Shown here piece after piece: positions 24,039-38,229 of a stretch of 64,000 nt of DNA. This DNA is from Apteryx mantelli (taxonomy: Eukaryota > Chordata > Aves > Apterygiformes > Apterygidae), in contig NC_089980.1 in the NCBI RefSeq assembly GCF_036417845.1, forward strand, positions 66,834,501 to 66,898,500, read 5' to 3'. The notes under the pieces were generated by a model, which did not search any database, was not told the origin of the DNA, and saw nothing but the letters and a program-made list of their open reading frames with translations. Numbering within the stretch: the first letter of the stretch is position 1; each line of letters starts with the position of its first letter. Position numbers and translations under genes: made by a program.

Positions 24039-25542
24039 CATCACCGCACACCCCCAACATTAAAACAGCCATACCTTATATAGTGTGTCTGAAATGGAAA
24101 TGTTCCAAGTAACCATTTATTCATGTACATAAACATGAATCTTAAATTTAGCAGCATTTCACCTTTTGACCTGGAATTTCACATTGCAACATCCAGCTTG
24201 ACTTGAGCCTGAGCAGTTACAGAAATGCTTACAGGCATTCCCTGTTGCAAGATTAAAGAAAGCCTTGCCCGGATCTAGAAACAAGAGTCTTGGGACTTTT
24301 CAAATGTGATTAACATTTGAACCAGCTAGACTGAGGCTCCCTTATTGCAGATGGTGTTTGCAGAATTTGTCTGTCACACCTCAGTGGCACAAGCCCCAGT
24401 GGTGGCCAGAGTGCCATCCCATGGGACACAACTCCGTACAAAACCAGCAAGACCCAGGTCCCCAAAGCCCACCACCTGCTGAAGACATAAGATTTTTAGT
24501 ATGTGGAGAGACATACACAGAATTAATTCCACATCAGATTTTAAAAGATTCTCCCAAGATTTATAAGCCTAAATGCCAAACTCCAAAATCAAGCTCATAC
24601 TTTAATTTCTTCCTGCTCTGTTTAAACACCATCATGTATATAGATGGCAACCAGAATTTATGAGAGTATAGCTACGGATATGAGCAGGCTTAGCATTTCT
24701 GTGTTGTTAAGCCACATACTAGCTATTATCAGATTTACACTTGGGCTTTTCTTCGTGTCTAAGTGGACACTGAAGTCATGCCAGAAGCTTGCAGTTGTTA
24801 TCTGGCGGGCAGGGAACTGAGCATCAATTGTTTGTTCACAAGGAGTCACCAAAGACCACTTGGCTTCACATCCCGATAACAATTGTGAATAAAGTCAAGG
24901 TTTGTGTAACTGCTGCATGTACTCCCGCAACATAATTAGTGCATTAAGGAAACAGCAATGAAAAAACATTAGCAAACTAAATATAATCTATTTCATTACT
25001 ATGAAGTGAGTTAAGTTTTCTTCTTTCTTTAACTGTATGAAAAATTCAACAAATATTGTATTTTACCTACTGTTCTTCATATTATAGCTATGTAATTAAA
25101 TGGTACACAATTACTAACAAATAGAACACTGTTGTACATTACCAAAAAAAAACAAAAACTGTTGCAAAAATCTTTATGAAGTAGGCATTTTTCCAAGATC
25201 GGTTTTTGCCAAACATGGTCCTCATTGAAGTAAACAGGATTTGTAATTGAAAAAAAAACAACCACATAAAAACAGTTATTAGCTATGTCTTCTGTCTCCC
25301 CCTTTAGATGCCTATACAGTGTTACAAAACCTTTCTCTAGTATGTTAATTTTCAGGTAGCTCAGATAAATTTATTCAAAAGAATTTTAAAAAAATGAAGA
25401 TAGGTGAGGATTTCAGTATAGAGTTAGCAGGTTTTAAGTCTGAATTTATTGTAATAAAACTATTTCAGAATGATTCTAAGTATTCAATTTTATCATTCAT
25501 TCAGATCTAGTACAGATGCTGCCACTAAACACATTATTTACT

Positions 25543-25600
25543 TAGAATCACTCAGGATGACCTCTGGAGGTCACCTAGTCCCGCCATGTGCTCAAAGTTT
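25543..25600 (-). mobile_element. Degenerate CR1 3' end, minus strand
   Basis: Plus strand reads AGAATCACTCAGGATGACCT, then CTGGAGGTCACCTAGTCCCG and a CTCAAAG segment. This mirrors, with changes, the start of the younger CR1 at 32152. It is an old, 5'-truncated insertion, and its far end beyond 25600 is not clear. Confidence 0.7.
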
Positions 25601-28581
25601 TACTTACGAGTAAGCAAGAGTCATACAAATTTGTACTTCCTTGAAGAGTTAAGCCACATATTGTAAGGCCACTTCCCAGCTGCAAAACAGAGGGATCTCT
25701 CACTCTCACGTGAAAGAATGCTGAAAAACCAAAGACTTGCTGCAAAGGTTTGATTGCCAGAATCAACATGAGCAAGTAATCCAACAATTCAACTTGACCA
25801 CAGAAATGTTACAACTCCTTCCCTGCCACCTCTCAAAGGGACAATATTAAAAAAATAAGCACATCAGTTGTTTTAAATGGATTATCATAGTCTGGGAAAA
25901 TAGGAGAGGTCAAAATAACATCCTGCAGATTTTAAGAGTACTGACCCAATTCTTCTTTCAAGCCATCCCAGACCGAGACAGACACAAGAGAGTCTCAGTT
26001 CCTCAGAGACCCAGCTCTCAGTCCTCTCCTAGAGCCCTCAGGCATTTTAAGTTTCTCTAACACAACTTAATGTCTGACAGGTGCAGTTATTTCCTACCTC
26101 CACTCAGGTCTCCATCCCTACCTGCAGCTCCTGAGGGTTTGCACAGTGCTAATGGAAAGGTTAATTTGCTCTTTGCAAGACTCTCAGTAAATCTCATGGA
26201 TTTATGCAAGTGCTGATGCTTCAGTCATCAGCTGCTCACTGTCAAAGCCAGCAGGCTACTTTTAACTCTCCTGTATATCACTTCAGCAGCAGCACATACC
26301 CTCCATGATGTGCCCAGAATTCATCCCTGTTTTACAGTTCAAGTGATTTTACATCTCAGAGCCTTTAACCAGCCTAGGAAGGAGACATCCATTCCTACTC
26401 CTTCTTCAGCTACTTCCCCCCTTCAAGGAAAGAGATTAGAAGAAAGTTAGAAGAAAGAGGCCGGGAATAAAGCTGGCTGATCACAGCTATGGGGTCGGCA
26501 GCTCCTGGGTGCCCAAGCTCATTTGTTCCTCTTCTCCTCGGATGAGCAATGCAAGGAAGGCAGTAGTGCTAGCTGCTGTGGGAGAGGTCTCTGCACTCCA
26601 TTCTCATGCCAGCCCTCCCTCTTTTTGCTCTAATATTGTCCCTGGCTGAAAACATGCTTCTTGTTATCAGACTTCTACATTATTCTCCATTTCTAAAATA
26701 ACCCAAAGTCCCCTATTGCACAGGGCTTCTTTCTTTATTTGCCAGAGGCCTCAGACTCACGTCCTCACCTTCCTCAGAAGTTTCCCACTTCTCAGACAAT
26801 CCAAGATTCAACTCATAATTGTAACATGTCTATTACCAGCAATATTACTTTCTCCTTATTGCTGCAGGGTCCACAGTCTTCCCTCTTCTTACCACACAGC
26901 ATCTTCTCAGCCAGCTGCTGCTGCCCCTCAGCAGAGGACCAGCCATTACCAGATTCAAGCTGTACGAGGACCCTCTGTTGGTGCTGGAGCAGCTCACAGT
27001 GAATGAATCCTGCCTGAGGCAGTCCCACAGCTGTCAGAGTGGGGCCAGCCTGGAGGAAGATTGTCAGTGGGACGCTCAGCTGTCTCTTGTGGGCCAGATG
27101 TGGTCTGCAGGCCACCAGCTGCAGACCCACATTGTAAAAGGAGGCATTCTCCCAGTAGCTGTGGCAGAGGCAGATGTTTCTGTCTCCTGGCTGTTTGTTA
27201 GTGTTAGATTGTTAGTCAGTAAGCTGTGGAGGTAGCAAAACCTGTGACCACTCCTTCTGGCAAAAGCAGACAGGTTAGTTTAGATCATCACCTCCAGCTG
27301 CTCAGACTAATGCAGATGAACTTGCTGGAAGCAGGTGAGAAAGGAAGTACTCCATCACTGTGAGGAGACAGGCAGTAGTACCTGGCATAGCTGAAGCTCA
27401 GCCTGTTTTTGAGCCAGTTCTGCTGCTGTCCCAGTCATCACAACACCGACTAAGAAAATGGGGCCTTGAGCCACAAAGCTAAACACTGCTTTATTTATCC
27501 TGGAGGCAAACTGCCCCTCATCCCAGCTGAATGCACAAACCCCATGAAACAGGCATAATCCTGCCTGATGTAGCTGTAATGACAAACATCTGCAAGCATC
27601 TTGTTCCTAGTTATTTCTTGTGCAAGACCTGGTATAATCAGCACACCTTGAAAGATGCTTATGGATCTAGTATGATAGACAGCAAAAAGCCCAGTGATCA
27701 CCCCCAGGGGCAGAAGAGCACTGGGAGACTTTGGATGCCAACACGGAGCTTTGTGGTTAGGCAGTAGGTGAGTGGGGAAGGGGGAAGAGGTTGGGGGATC
27801 TGACTACTGTCCAAATGTCAGATTCAGTCACCTCACGTAACACGGGGCTGTAATCTGTATGGTCTCTGAAACATCTTACAGACACTTGAATAGGTAACTT
27901 GGAAGTCTGGATGGAGTTTTAGGAATAGACATCAAGTCTTAAAAATCTAACATCAAGCCTTAAACTAAAATGACTTGACATACCTATGTGCAATGTCAAA
28001 GGCAAAGGATTAGTTTATGAAAGTGTTCCCATGAAAGGACCTATGCATGGCCCTGTTTGTAGAAATTAATGGCTAAATAAAAACTCCAAAACCATGCTTT
28101 TTGCATGGCTACCTGGTTTTCAAACATAATGAGTGTTTTTATTTAGAAATCACTTGCATCCCGCTGGGTAAATCAGCTGTGTCCAATCACAGGATGTGAT
28201 AACCATTTCATAGTACTAGCACATTCATGGAGGGCAAGCAAGAAGGGAGGGAGGAAAGTTCAATTACTTGCAGTTGTGTACTTTGCATCTGAAATCACTA
28301 TCATGCTGAGTATTCCCTTGGCATTTGGAAAGTATCTGTGCTTAATCCCTGGTCTTATTCAATAGGCAAAACACCTCTCCTTGAGAATCTCATCATTTAA
28401 TCTCCTTTGGATAATTACTACTGACTAGACTGATAGCTGGCAAAGGTTAAGTCATTGGTTATTCAAAGCAGGATTTCCCTAGGTATATAAAAAAACTTCA
28501 ACTTGACCTCTGACTTGTTGGCTTTAGAATGTGATTGTTTCCACCACTGATAGTTTGCCAGGTGTGTATATACTTGAGTAT

Positions 28582-28624
28582 TTATATACACATTCATATA
28601 CACACATACACACACACACACACA
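28582..28624. repeat. AC/AT microsatellite
   Basis: Alternating TATACACA units lead into about eight consecutive AC units. Confidence 0.85.
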
Positions 28625-30437
28625 ATCATTTTACATATATAAAAGTAAGACAGAAATTTACAGGCAACTGAGCCTTCCCAGTTCCACTTCTCACTAGACT
28701 ATGCTTTCATTACTTAGAATATTTTAATTATCACATATTTCTGCTTGTTATTCAGCTGTTGTATTTTAGAACCATGAATCTCACTGACTAAACTTGGTAA
28801 ATCATTTGACAGACAAGATAATGTTTATAAAAACCTAAATTACTACAATTCCACATATAAGTCCTGAAAATGGGTCATAACCAATGAATGAGAGATAATC
28901 CAGCTGGCCCCTATTGCATCTCACTGTTAGAGAATGCTCAAAAAAGGGCAAGCTGACTTCACTGATCATTTTTCAACCTGTGCTGACTGAGAAACTGCAA
29001 AAATTTGACTCAGAGGAGACTTATGCTCAGGACCTCAGTGCTGCTCTGATACTTAACTCCCATCAATTTTATTTTTCAGAAACTGGGTCTTAAGCCCAGT
29101 AGCAAGTAAAGTTCCCTATCAAAGGTTAAATAACATACAGGCTCAGTTCCCAGCATTCATTGCCCATACCAGCAGGAAAAGTTGAAGACTAGACTTTTGT
29201 TATAAGACCTGGAGAGACACTAAGAAACTATGCTATGTCCTGCTGCACTTGTTTGATTCTGTTGTCATGCCATGTGAAAAAGGGCAATAAGAAACCATTG
29301 CCAGGCTTGGGTCACTATGAAAGGGCATCCTGGGCTTTTGCAATGGTTCTGTATCCACAACCATGCCAATGAGACATTGCTAAGCCCTGCCAAAGGGTAG
29401 AGCATGTTTGCTCAGGACCTTTGCCACACCAGCGCTGCTGCCTTGGACCTTCTCTGGCCATTTCTGCATGGCCAGAGCAGGAGAAGAGCAGCAAAGAGAG
29501 CCCGGGGGACCTGCCTTTGGGGTCCTGTGGGAAGTGGAGTCACGTCAGCCAGGGCAGTGATTTGTGGTGGAGTCACTGACATACTCTACATAGGGAAGAA
29601 GGCCAATATGGAAAATAAGTGCTGGCATCATTTTTCAAATTGCTGTACTTCCCTACATCAGGCAGGAGCCTTTCAGAGACCAAACGCAGTGACATGACTA
29701 TGTCATCTTCCACAACCTGCAACTTCTTTGGGCTTTTATTTCCTTGCAGTGTGTCAACCTCTTGGCTCGAGCAAGGAGGAGCTGAATACAGCCCTTGCAG
29801 GCAACACTGGAGCTGCAGCCTGCCTGCCCTAGGTCCTTACCCAGTCAGGAACCCATCTCTTGGGACTGTGACCATGTCACCCTACCAGGTGCCCAGCCGC
29901 CTGGCACTGTGGGAAGCCAGCAGCACAGCCTCCCTAAGCACGCCTGGCATCTTCTTCGGGCCCCAGAAGCAAGTAGCCACTCAAGTGTTTTTTATGCATT
30001 GGTTTAAAGTGGATCAACAGTCTCAGCCTCTCACTCTTGGTCATTCACACTCCCTCATCTGTGGCCAGAAAGAATTTTGTGGCTTTCCAGCAGGGCGATG
30101 CAGCTAGTGGGAAAAGAACAAAATCAAAGTGGTAACTCACACACTGAGCATGTTAGATGAGTAAAATACTAAATAAATCACCCCTTGTCCTCTCTGAGGA
30201 AACAAGATTAATAATTGCATTACTTTTCTTTGTATGTGGGAGAGGATCTAGCCATGTTTATCTACTCCATGGTATCTGGGAAAGCAACTCTGGTATTTTT
30301 GCTTCCTCGTCTCCACTGCTTCACTACGATCCAGCTATGTGCTATGAACTCCCACACATTTGAAGCAGTCAAGCAGTCTATAGGGGTGCGTACCTGCTAT
30401 ATCACTGACAAGAGTTTTCCTTCTGCAAATGCTTTTG

Positions 30438-30459
30438 TGGGAGGGAGGGAGGGAGGGAG
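30438..30459. repeat. (GGGA) repeat
   Basis: Five consecutive GGGA units, a short purine repeat with G-quadruplex potential on the plus strand. Confidence 0.85.
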
Positions 30460-32151
30460 CTCTCTGGCTGATACTGGCGGGAAGTGCTTCTGATGTATTA
30501 AAGAATAATATCAATAGCTATCAGTCTGAATGATTCAATCATAGAAATGTGTGTAATTAGAAATCTTCTGCCTATGGTCAATACATAGATGCTATCAGGG
30601 CCTAATGGAATAACTTTTTAGCCCTCCAGATAATTGTTGCCCAGCAGTTCAAGAGCCAAAGTGGGGAGAAATGCCTTGGCTGCCTCCTGTGAATGCATCT
30701 TGTGAATAGTTCACAATTTGTTTTTTGTAAAGAGAAGTTGGATTGCCCACGTACCAATAGGCATGCAAATGTTTGCAACTCTAAGTGCCTACTTTTGTCC
30801 TTCCTTTAAGCCACTGGAGATCTATGTTGCTGCTACCACTATAGAAAATGCTGCTGTATACAAACTGCACACAAAAAAAGAGCAGGAAAATGCAGACACG
30901 TGACATAACTGTAAGCTTGAAGGTACTGTTTGTATTGTTGTTTCAGGTATGCTCTGCAACTCTACGGACTGGAAAGTGTTGCTAGAGCATTGCCACTAGC
31001 TCACGAGTTGTTAAAATGAGGACTTGTGAGAGAGAAAATATTTTAATCTTAATTATGATCCTGATCTTTATTGCTTCATACCCTGCAGAATCATTTAGTG
31101 ACTGTGAAGAACAGCTTGCTGTACAGTTACTGTGCATAGACCTGAGTGACTAAGGAAGCGTCAGACCAAAGAATTAAACCCAAGGGATTTGTCAGAAGAG
31201 ACAAAATATGCATCTATTTCTATTTGGTGGAAAGGCACAATATTTTTACTGTCATACTGACTCACATGTGAATTTTTCTTGGCGTTGAAAGTTGCTCTTT
31301 CACACTACTTTTGGCACTCTGTAAGATTCAGTCTGGATCTCTACACTCCTTTACACTAGAAAGCTGATTCAAGGCTGCCTTCAAGGCTGGAGCTTGACTT
31401 CTTTTGCTAGCAGTGCCAACTTCAGCAGGTCTTGCTGCTTGGCCCTTGGTCTCACCACTACACTGCGCCCTCCGTTGTGCCGGTGCAATGGCCTGTGAGG
31501 CCCTGCAGTTGCTCAGACTGAGGAACCGATTTGGTTAAACATGCTTTTGATTTTTCTGGGTTATATTTTAACCACTAGGAGAAATATTCATTGAGCTTAA
31601 CCCTTGTCTGCAAAATGGCAACAATGCAAGTGAGCCTTTTTTTTTCTTTAATTCTAGATATAGTTAGAGTGTGTTGAGAGGTATAGCACAGACTAGATCC
31701 CTAAAGGTGTCAGGGAGCGGATCGCTAAGGATCCCGTGTGCTGCCATAAGTGGAGCTGCCCTCTGATTTCCTCCCTGGAAAGCTGCAGGAAGTTGTGTCT
31801 GTCTGGCTTCCTGGGGGTGGTGGATCAGCCCGCATGGACTTGGGGCACAGGGCTGGAGCTAGCATCATCCCCGCTGCGGAGCAGGCATGGTGGCCGGGGA
31901 TGAGTGCTGCTGAACTAGGCATGAGTTTGTGCATCCTCATCAGTCAGCTTCCTGGAAGTAAAAGCACTGTCATGCATCTGTGGGTGCTTTGTGCATGTCC
32001 CTGTGTTTTCAGATAGCAGTGAAAACAAATTTGATTAAGCCTTAATCTGTCCCTGAGAAAAAAAGTGCAGAAATTTTCATTTTTCATCGTACGAGCAGTA
32101 ACAGAAGCAGCTCGCGTGTTTGTACTCTTGTGTATGACTGCAGTCAAAGCA

Positions 32152-33695
32152 ATCACAGAATCACAGAATCGCTGAGGTTGGAAGGGACCTCTGGAGATCA
32201 TCTAGTTCAACCCCCCTGCTCAAGCAGGGTCACCTAGAGCACATTGCACAGGATCCTGTCCAGGCGGGTTTTGAATATCTCCAGAGAAGGAGACTCCACA
32301 ACCTCTCTGGGCAACCTGTTCCAGTGCTCTGTAAACCTCACACTAAAGAAGTTTTTCCTCATGTTCAGATGGAACTGTCTGTGTTTCAGTTTGTGCCCGT
32401 TGCCTCGCGTCCTGTCACTGGGCACCACTGAAAAGAGTCTGGTCCCATCCTCTCGACTCCCTCCCTTCAGATACTTGTACACGTTGATAAGATCCCCTCT
32501 CAGCCTTCTCTTCTCCAAGCTAAACAGGCCCAGCTCTCTCAGCCTTTCCTCATAAGAGAGATGCTCCAGTCCCCTAATCATCTTTGTAGCCCTTCGCTGG
32601 ACTTGCTCCAGTAGTGCCACATCCCTCTTGTCCTGGGGAGCCCAGAACTGGACGCAGTACTCCAGATGGGGCCTCACCAGGGCTGAGTAGAGGGGGAGAA
32701 TCACCTCCCTCCACCTGCTGGCAACACTCTTCCTGATGCACCCCAGGATCCCATTGGCCTTCTTGGCCACAAGGGCACATTGCTGCCTCATGCTTAACTT
32801 GGTGTCCACCAGCACTCCCAGGTCCTTCTCCGCAGAGCTGCTTTCCAGCAGGTCAACCCCCAGGCTGTACTGGTGCATGGGGTTATTCCTCCCCAGGTGC
32901 AGGACCCTGCACTTCCCTTTGTTGAACTTCATGAGGTTCCTCTCTGCCCACCTCTCCAGCCTGTCCAGGTCTCTCTGAATAGCAGCACAGCCCTCTGGGG
33001 TATCCATCACTCCTCCCTGTTTTGTATCGTCGGCAAACTTGCTGAGGGTGCACTCTGTCCCTTCATCCAGGTCATTGATGAAGAAGTTGAACAAGACTGG
33101 ACCCAGTCCTGACCCCTGGGGGACACCGCTAGCTACAGGCCTCCTACTAGACTCTGCCCCGTTGAGCACAACCCTCTGAGCTCTGCCATTCAGCCAGTTC
33201 TCAGTCCACCTCACTGTCCACTCATCTAACCCACACTTCCTGAGCTTGTCTATGAGGATGTTATGGGAGACAGTGTCAAAAGCCTTGCTGAAGTCGAGGT
33301 AGACAACATCCACTGCTCTCCCCTCACGTACCCAGCCAGTCATTCCATCAGAGAAGGCTATCAGGTTGGTTAGGCATGATTTCCCCTCGGTGAAGCCATG
33401 CTGACTACTCCTGATCACCTTCTTTTCCTCCACATGCTTGGAGATGGCCTCCAGGATGAGCTGCTCCATCACCTTTCCAGGGATGCAGGTGAGGCTGACT
33501 GGCCTGTAGTTCCCTGGGTCCTCCTTCCTGCCCTTTTTGAAGACTGGGGTGACACTGGCTTTCTTCCAGTCCTCAGGCACCTCTCCTGTCCTCCATGACC
33601 TTTCAAAGATGATGGAGAGTGGCTGTGCAATAACGTCCGCCAGCTCCCTCAGCACTCGTGGGTGCATCCCATCAGGGCCCATGGATTTGTGGGTG
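32152..33695 (-). mobile_element. CR1 non-LTR retrotransposon, 5'-truncated, young
   Basis: Read on the minus strand, the element enters within ORF2 just before the RT domain (at THKSMGPDG), runs through RT and the C-terminal region, and ends with an 82-base 3' UTR and two copies of the terminal octamer ATTCTGTG. This is the standard form left by incomplete target-primed reverse transcription. It is nearly collinear with the intronic copy over 5955-7283 and supplies the 3' end that copy lacks. No clear target-site duplication is seen at the flanks, which is usual for CR1. Confidence 0.95.
32234..33695 (-). CDS. CR1 ORF2 reverse transcriptase, uninterrupted partial frame
   Basis: About 486 element-derived codons remain open up to the TAG at 32234-32236. 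The frame extends upstream into flanking DNA to 33733, giving a chimeric N-terminus of about a dozen non-CR1 residues. RT landmarks in order are [19 protein letters not shown] with the motif A Asp, [26 protein letters not shown] (Asp pair encoded at 33026-33037), then a thumb and C-terminal region ending [10 protein letters not shown]. The endonuclease and ORF1 are missing because of 5' truncation, so the copy cannot move on its own. Lack of any stop or frameshift suggests a recent insertion; no promoter for it is evident. Confidence 0.9.
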
Positions 33696-35313
33696 ACACA
33701 ATGCAATACTGAGATATGGCTTGAAAAAAACATTTAAGTTACATGTTTAAAGTACTGGGAATAAGGGAAATTTATAAATCCTGCTTATTGTTTGGTGTAT
33801 ATTTATCAGATAACAGTTTAAGAGATGAGAGAAAAATTAAAATAATGACTCAAACATCAGTGTAGATGCTGTTTTTGCTTAGCATCCAATTTTGCGCAGC
33901 AAGAAGACAGTGGCAGAAGCGCTGATATATACCTGAGCGTGATGTGCATTGTCTTCAGTGCAAATGGAGGCACCTAGTATTACAGAAGTAATTTTCCACA
34001 TCTGAGTTTTCAGAGTTCTGAAAGTTCTAAAAACAATTAATTAAATTTTACTTTAGGTTGGTTGAAAACAATTTAAAATATTCTGGCAAATTAAAAACAC
34101 GTATGCATGTGTATAAATCTTGGAAGTTTGAAACAAAGCATTCATTTTTAAACATTTTAAATAAAAAGTAGTGCATTTCAAAACCACACTTTTTTTTGAA
34201 TAAAAAGACAGTTATATTTCAGTAGAAATATACTGAGAGGTGAAGGTAAACTGATGTTTTGGCCAGCATTTTCAGAATAAGATAAAAATGCAAAGGGTAA
34301 ATTACATGGATATTTTCTGTATTTGCCTAGTCCCTGCAAGAAAGGTTGACTTGAAGACACCCTAGATTTTATCTTTCACTACTGATTCAAAGTCACCTAT
34401 CACCTGATCCAAAGTCAACTGATCAGTTATGAGACCTTTCATTGACATCAGCCCAGCCCCATTGGAACCTGGGGAGAAAAAGGAAGGAGAGACTACAAAG
34501 AAGTTGTTTAAAGATAAAATCAAAGGAAAGGCTACTAGGAATGAGGCCTTTTGTTGGAATGTAAAGTTTGCTGGAAGGGATTGCAAGGCAACAACTCATC
34601 TTCTTTCATCCTTCTACTCAGATATTGACCCAAATCCCTTTTGATTTCTTGATCAGTACTTTGATAAAATGTATCAACTGATAAGAGACTTACATTGATT
34701 TTATTGTCCTGAGTCAATATATTAGGATAAGATAAAACACAATATATTTTTGCTGAAAAATGGGAATGGTTCCTTCACAGCAGGTATCTTGGTCATTGCT
34801 AGTAGTTACAAGGTCTTGATTATTTGAGGCTTGTAAGAATCAGTCACTCTTACAAAGACAATAGGGAATGTTTGAAGGTTTTTGGTTCATAAAAAGGAGT
34901 GATTCAAGCAAAAGTATAAGGCAGAGAAGACAAAATCCTTCTTTTTCTTTTCAAAATGAAAAATGGGAAGAAATAGATCTTTAAATGTTCATTTCAACAT
35001 GATGCAGCCCTGCCACTGCTGCTCACACAAAGGAGCTGAGCACTGTTGAGGTTGTGTCATCAACCAGTGACCGACCAGGCACTTTTTTCTCAAGTCACAC
35101 TGAATTCTCATCTGAGTGTGTTGCTGCCTCCAGAAACCCGCCAAGGCTTGGATGGAGGGATGAAGCCTTTCTTTTCCCATCTGCGCTCACCACATGATTG
35201 AACGCAAAGCAATTTTTGCTGTGCTTTATGGACTACAGAAGGATTTTGGTGCAGAGCTGTTCTGCCTTCTTTAAATGCTCAAAGTTTACAAAAAGAAAAA
35301 TCAAACAATTCCT

Positions 35314-35325
35314 CCCCCCCCCCCC
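35314..35325. repeat. C12 homopolymer
   Basis: Twelve consecutive C within otherwise AT-rich DNA. Confidence 0.85.
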
Positions 35326-37263
35326 TTGATGAGACCTTATCCCCAGCCAAATCAATAGTAAAACTCCTGCTGCTTTCAGTGGAGCCAGGATTTCACCCAG
35401 AAATTTTATTTGAACTTTAATTCAAGAGCATATTTCAGTAATTCCTGAAGTATTCCAGTTCACAGATCAAAACGACAGAAAAGATTGAAAGAAATGTCCC
35501 TTAGAGTGTTTAGTGAATGCTGTCCACCTATTTCATCCTTGAGCTCTGAAGACCACTGAACATTTTTTCCCTTGTTCTATTAATAATTCTTAGCTGCAAT
35601 GCTTCTGCTTTTTGTCAGTAAAAAATCTACTCTTTTACATCTACAAGTTTCTGCTATTTATAATTCCTGAAAGTCCTTCACTAAACGTGCATTTCTTAGG
35701 GAATGCCATCATATGAAGCCTAATTTGCTGAGTATGGTATTTCCTTTCCTTTGTCATATTGGATTACAAACAATTATACCTTTAGTCTAATGAAAAATGA
35801 AACTATGGTCACGTAATTATTTACCCAGTGAGCACTAACATTGCATGAGATGTACCTGCAGTATGACATCCGAGATTTAAACCAGTCTGTGACTTCCTAA
35901 AATACGAGTAAGAGAAAGGTAATACAGTGTTGTGAATAAACAAATTTAAAGGTCACCATTTTAATAAGTAACTTAAAAATGTAATTGCTGTGAGTACAAA
36001 GTAAGCAAATCAAACTTTTAGCTGATGTAAACTGGCACCTTCTCATTCCTGCCTAATACTTAAAAAAGATTTCCTTAGGAAGTTCTCAAAAATACTGAAT
36101 AAAATCCTTGAAACCTTTCTAAACAAAGGGCTCCAAAAAACTGGTAATACAATTGAAACTATCGCATGGATTTCCAGTCACAGAGTATGAAAAGAAGATA
36201 ATTTGATGATTATTCTTACTCACAGTAAATATCCTAAGTGAACATTTAACCAATCAGTGAGCATCATTCTCTCCTTTTTTCGCAATTCTTTACTACCACC
36301 CAGGACTGTTCAGAGCTACATAATGAAGAGGCAGCTATTCAGAACCTCGAAACTGCAGTGTATTTTGGGATCATGATGGTACGTAGCTGGCACATGACTC
36401 AAAGAGGTTGGCAGACTATTAGTGGAACCACTGCTTAAGCTGCAAAAGTCCTTATATCTTGTCTTTTTATTATTTTTTCATTTTTTTAAAATACTTTACA
36501 TTTTGTTAGTGCTTAATTTCCTCTGACAGAGTAATAGTCCAAATTCTGGTGCAGGCAAGCTTCTAAATGCCTGGAAAGTTGGGTAAGCACATGAAATTTT
36601 GGATAACCATACAAACCTCTCCTGAAAGGGAGGGTTCTAAGCACTTTCTAGTATTTCTTGTTCCTGATTACGTCAAAAAGTATCATATGACTGATTTCTC
36701 ATATTGTCTTCCCTTAAATTCACTGTAGATCAGGACCGAATTTCTGATGTGCAAAGACTCACACATAAATGAAGACAGTTAAATGGTGTTGTTTCGAGCC
36801 TTTGTGCAAGTTTTGATAAAGATTTAGGATCTCTTACTCATTTATTCTGCCCTAGACAGCTAACAGAGCATATTGCTGCAGGGAAGGAGATAATGCAAAT
36901 AAAACAGAAGATGTCTTGGTTTATTCTCTATATAGAAAGAAATTGATATCACAAATGCTTGTTACCTTTTTGCACTAACACTAATTTGATACTTGAGTGA
37001 ATGTTGTGGACTTTAGTTTTGTAGGACTGAAATAATTCACTTCCTCAGCAAATTGTTCCAAACAGGTTCTGCCTCAGCTGAACTGTGAAAGGACAAATGA
37101 CTTGTTTAACAGGAGTTTTCATCATATTGCCACACTGCTTGACCTCCAAATGTGTCGATATGGTATGGTATCATTGAAACTGGGAAAGAACGTCTCAGTG
37201 TTATTGCCCATTAGATTCACAAGGCTTCCATTACAGCTATGAGGTATGTATAATGTTAAAAAA

Positions 37264-37282
37264 ATATATATATATATATATA
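37264..37282. repeat. (AT)9 microsatellite
   Basis: Nine AT units with A-rich flanks. Confidence 0.85.
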
Positions 37283-38229
37283 AAATAACAATCTAACTTG
37301 AGGAACCATTACAGTCAATCAAATAAACCTAGTGTTTAAAGATAGTACAAAGTACATGTCCATACGAGAAATGATTACAGTCCATAAGGAACAATTTGGG
37401 TTTAAAAATTAAATTGTTTAAGATTAAAATCTTGCTAGTGCTGACAGCTGTGTGCATGCTAAGAAAGTGGTATGCAGAAGAGATGAGAAAGAAAGATATC
37501 ATCCACTCTACTTCTCCTTCCCCACAGTCGTCTGAAGAGAAATAATGCTTTCGCAGTGTTAAATTTAACCTACCTGATTTTATCACCAGCCACAGAAACA
37601 TGTGTCCCAGCTCAAGACAGTGAGTGGAAGAAGGGGCTGAGTGGATGGGGACCAGACACAGCTACTTCCACCGTTGCCAGGGCTGCCCAGCAGCTTTGGA
37701 CCTGGAAATATAACCTGAGGCTTCCCTCCAGCACAAGCCAAACTATTGGGGTCGGGCTTCCCCGTGAGGGGGTACATGACTATTCACCCAGAAACAGTCA
37801 TGTTCTCAGGGGAGGCGCTTTTTCAAAGAGGAGTTTGTTGGGGGTGAGCTGATCTGATTGCTCACTCCTGCTGAAAGGGCTGGTCCTGCTTTCTCCTTTT
37901 CTCTCTCGGCTCCTGATTGCAGAGCGGATCCCCTTTCCCTGGTTCCATCTCTTGTTCCAGTCTGCCTGGTGCACTTGTCTCTCCAAAAGCCAGGGCATTT
38001 CAATCAGCCAGAAGAAAAAAAACTGTTTGTTTTTTGTCCCCAAGACAAGCTTTCTGTGGGTTCAGAGAGCTGAATTTGCTCACTGAGAGGGCAGATGAAA
38101 GCACCCACATAGTGAACTCTAACCTGAAGCAGGTCTGGAATATGTCCATTTTCATTTAAATGCTGCTCATTGTGGTGACCAGCTTCATTTTCACACAGTT
38201 ACTGTGAGACTGAATAAAATTTGTGCACC

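Larger units (their letters stand above)
15371..32151. other. Intergenic MTHFD1L-AKAP12 spacer, proximal half
   Basis: No exon, RNA gene or intact coding sequence is recognised. The interval is AT-rich with homopolymer and dinucleotide tracts (listed separately), a CR1 3' end near 20.9 kb, another near 25.55 kb, a 29-base tandem duplication near 23.15 kb, and many short chance frames. The longest frame, 18628-19194, has no family signature. Enhancers for either neighbour may lie here but cannot be told by eye. Confidence 0.6.

Noticed and set aside
29619-30107. 162-codon frame
   Set aside because: Ser/Pro-rich with no family resemblance; overlapping frames of similar length in the same region suggest locally stop-poor DNA.
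30438-30459. GGGA repeat as a possible promoter element
   Set aside because: It stands alone in intergenic DNA with no gene start nearby; best read as a simple repeat.
32736-33598. Several plus-strand frames of 66-80 codons
   Set aside because: They are antisense to the minus-strand CR1 RT, and near-identical shadows appear opposite the intronic CR1 (6466-6909).
32140-33710. Target-site duplication around the minus-strand CR1
   Set aside because: The flanks share only about four bases (GCAA), not enough to call.
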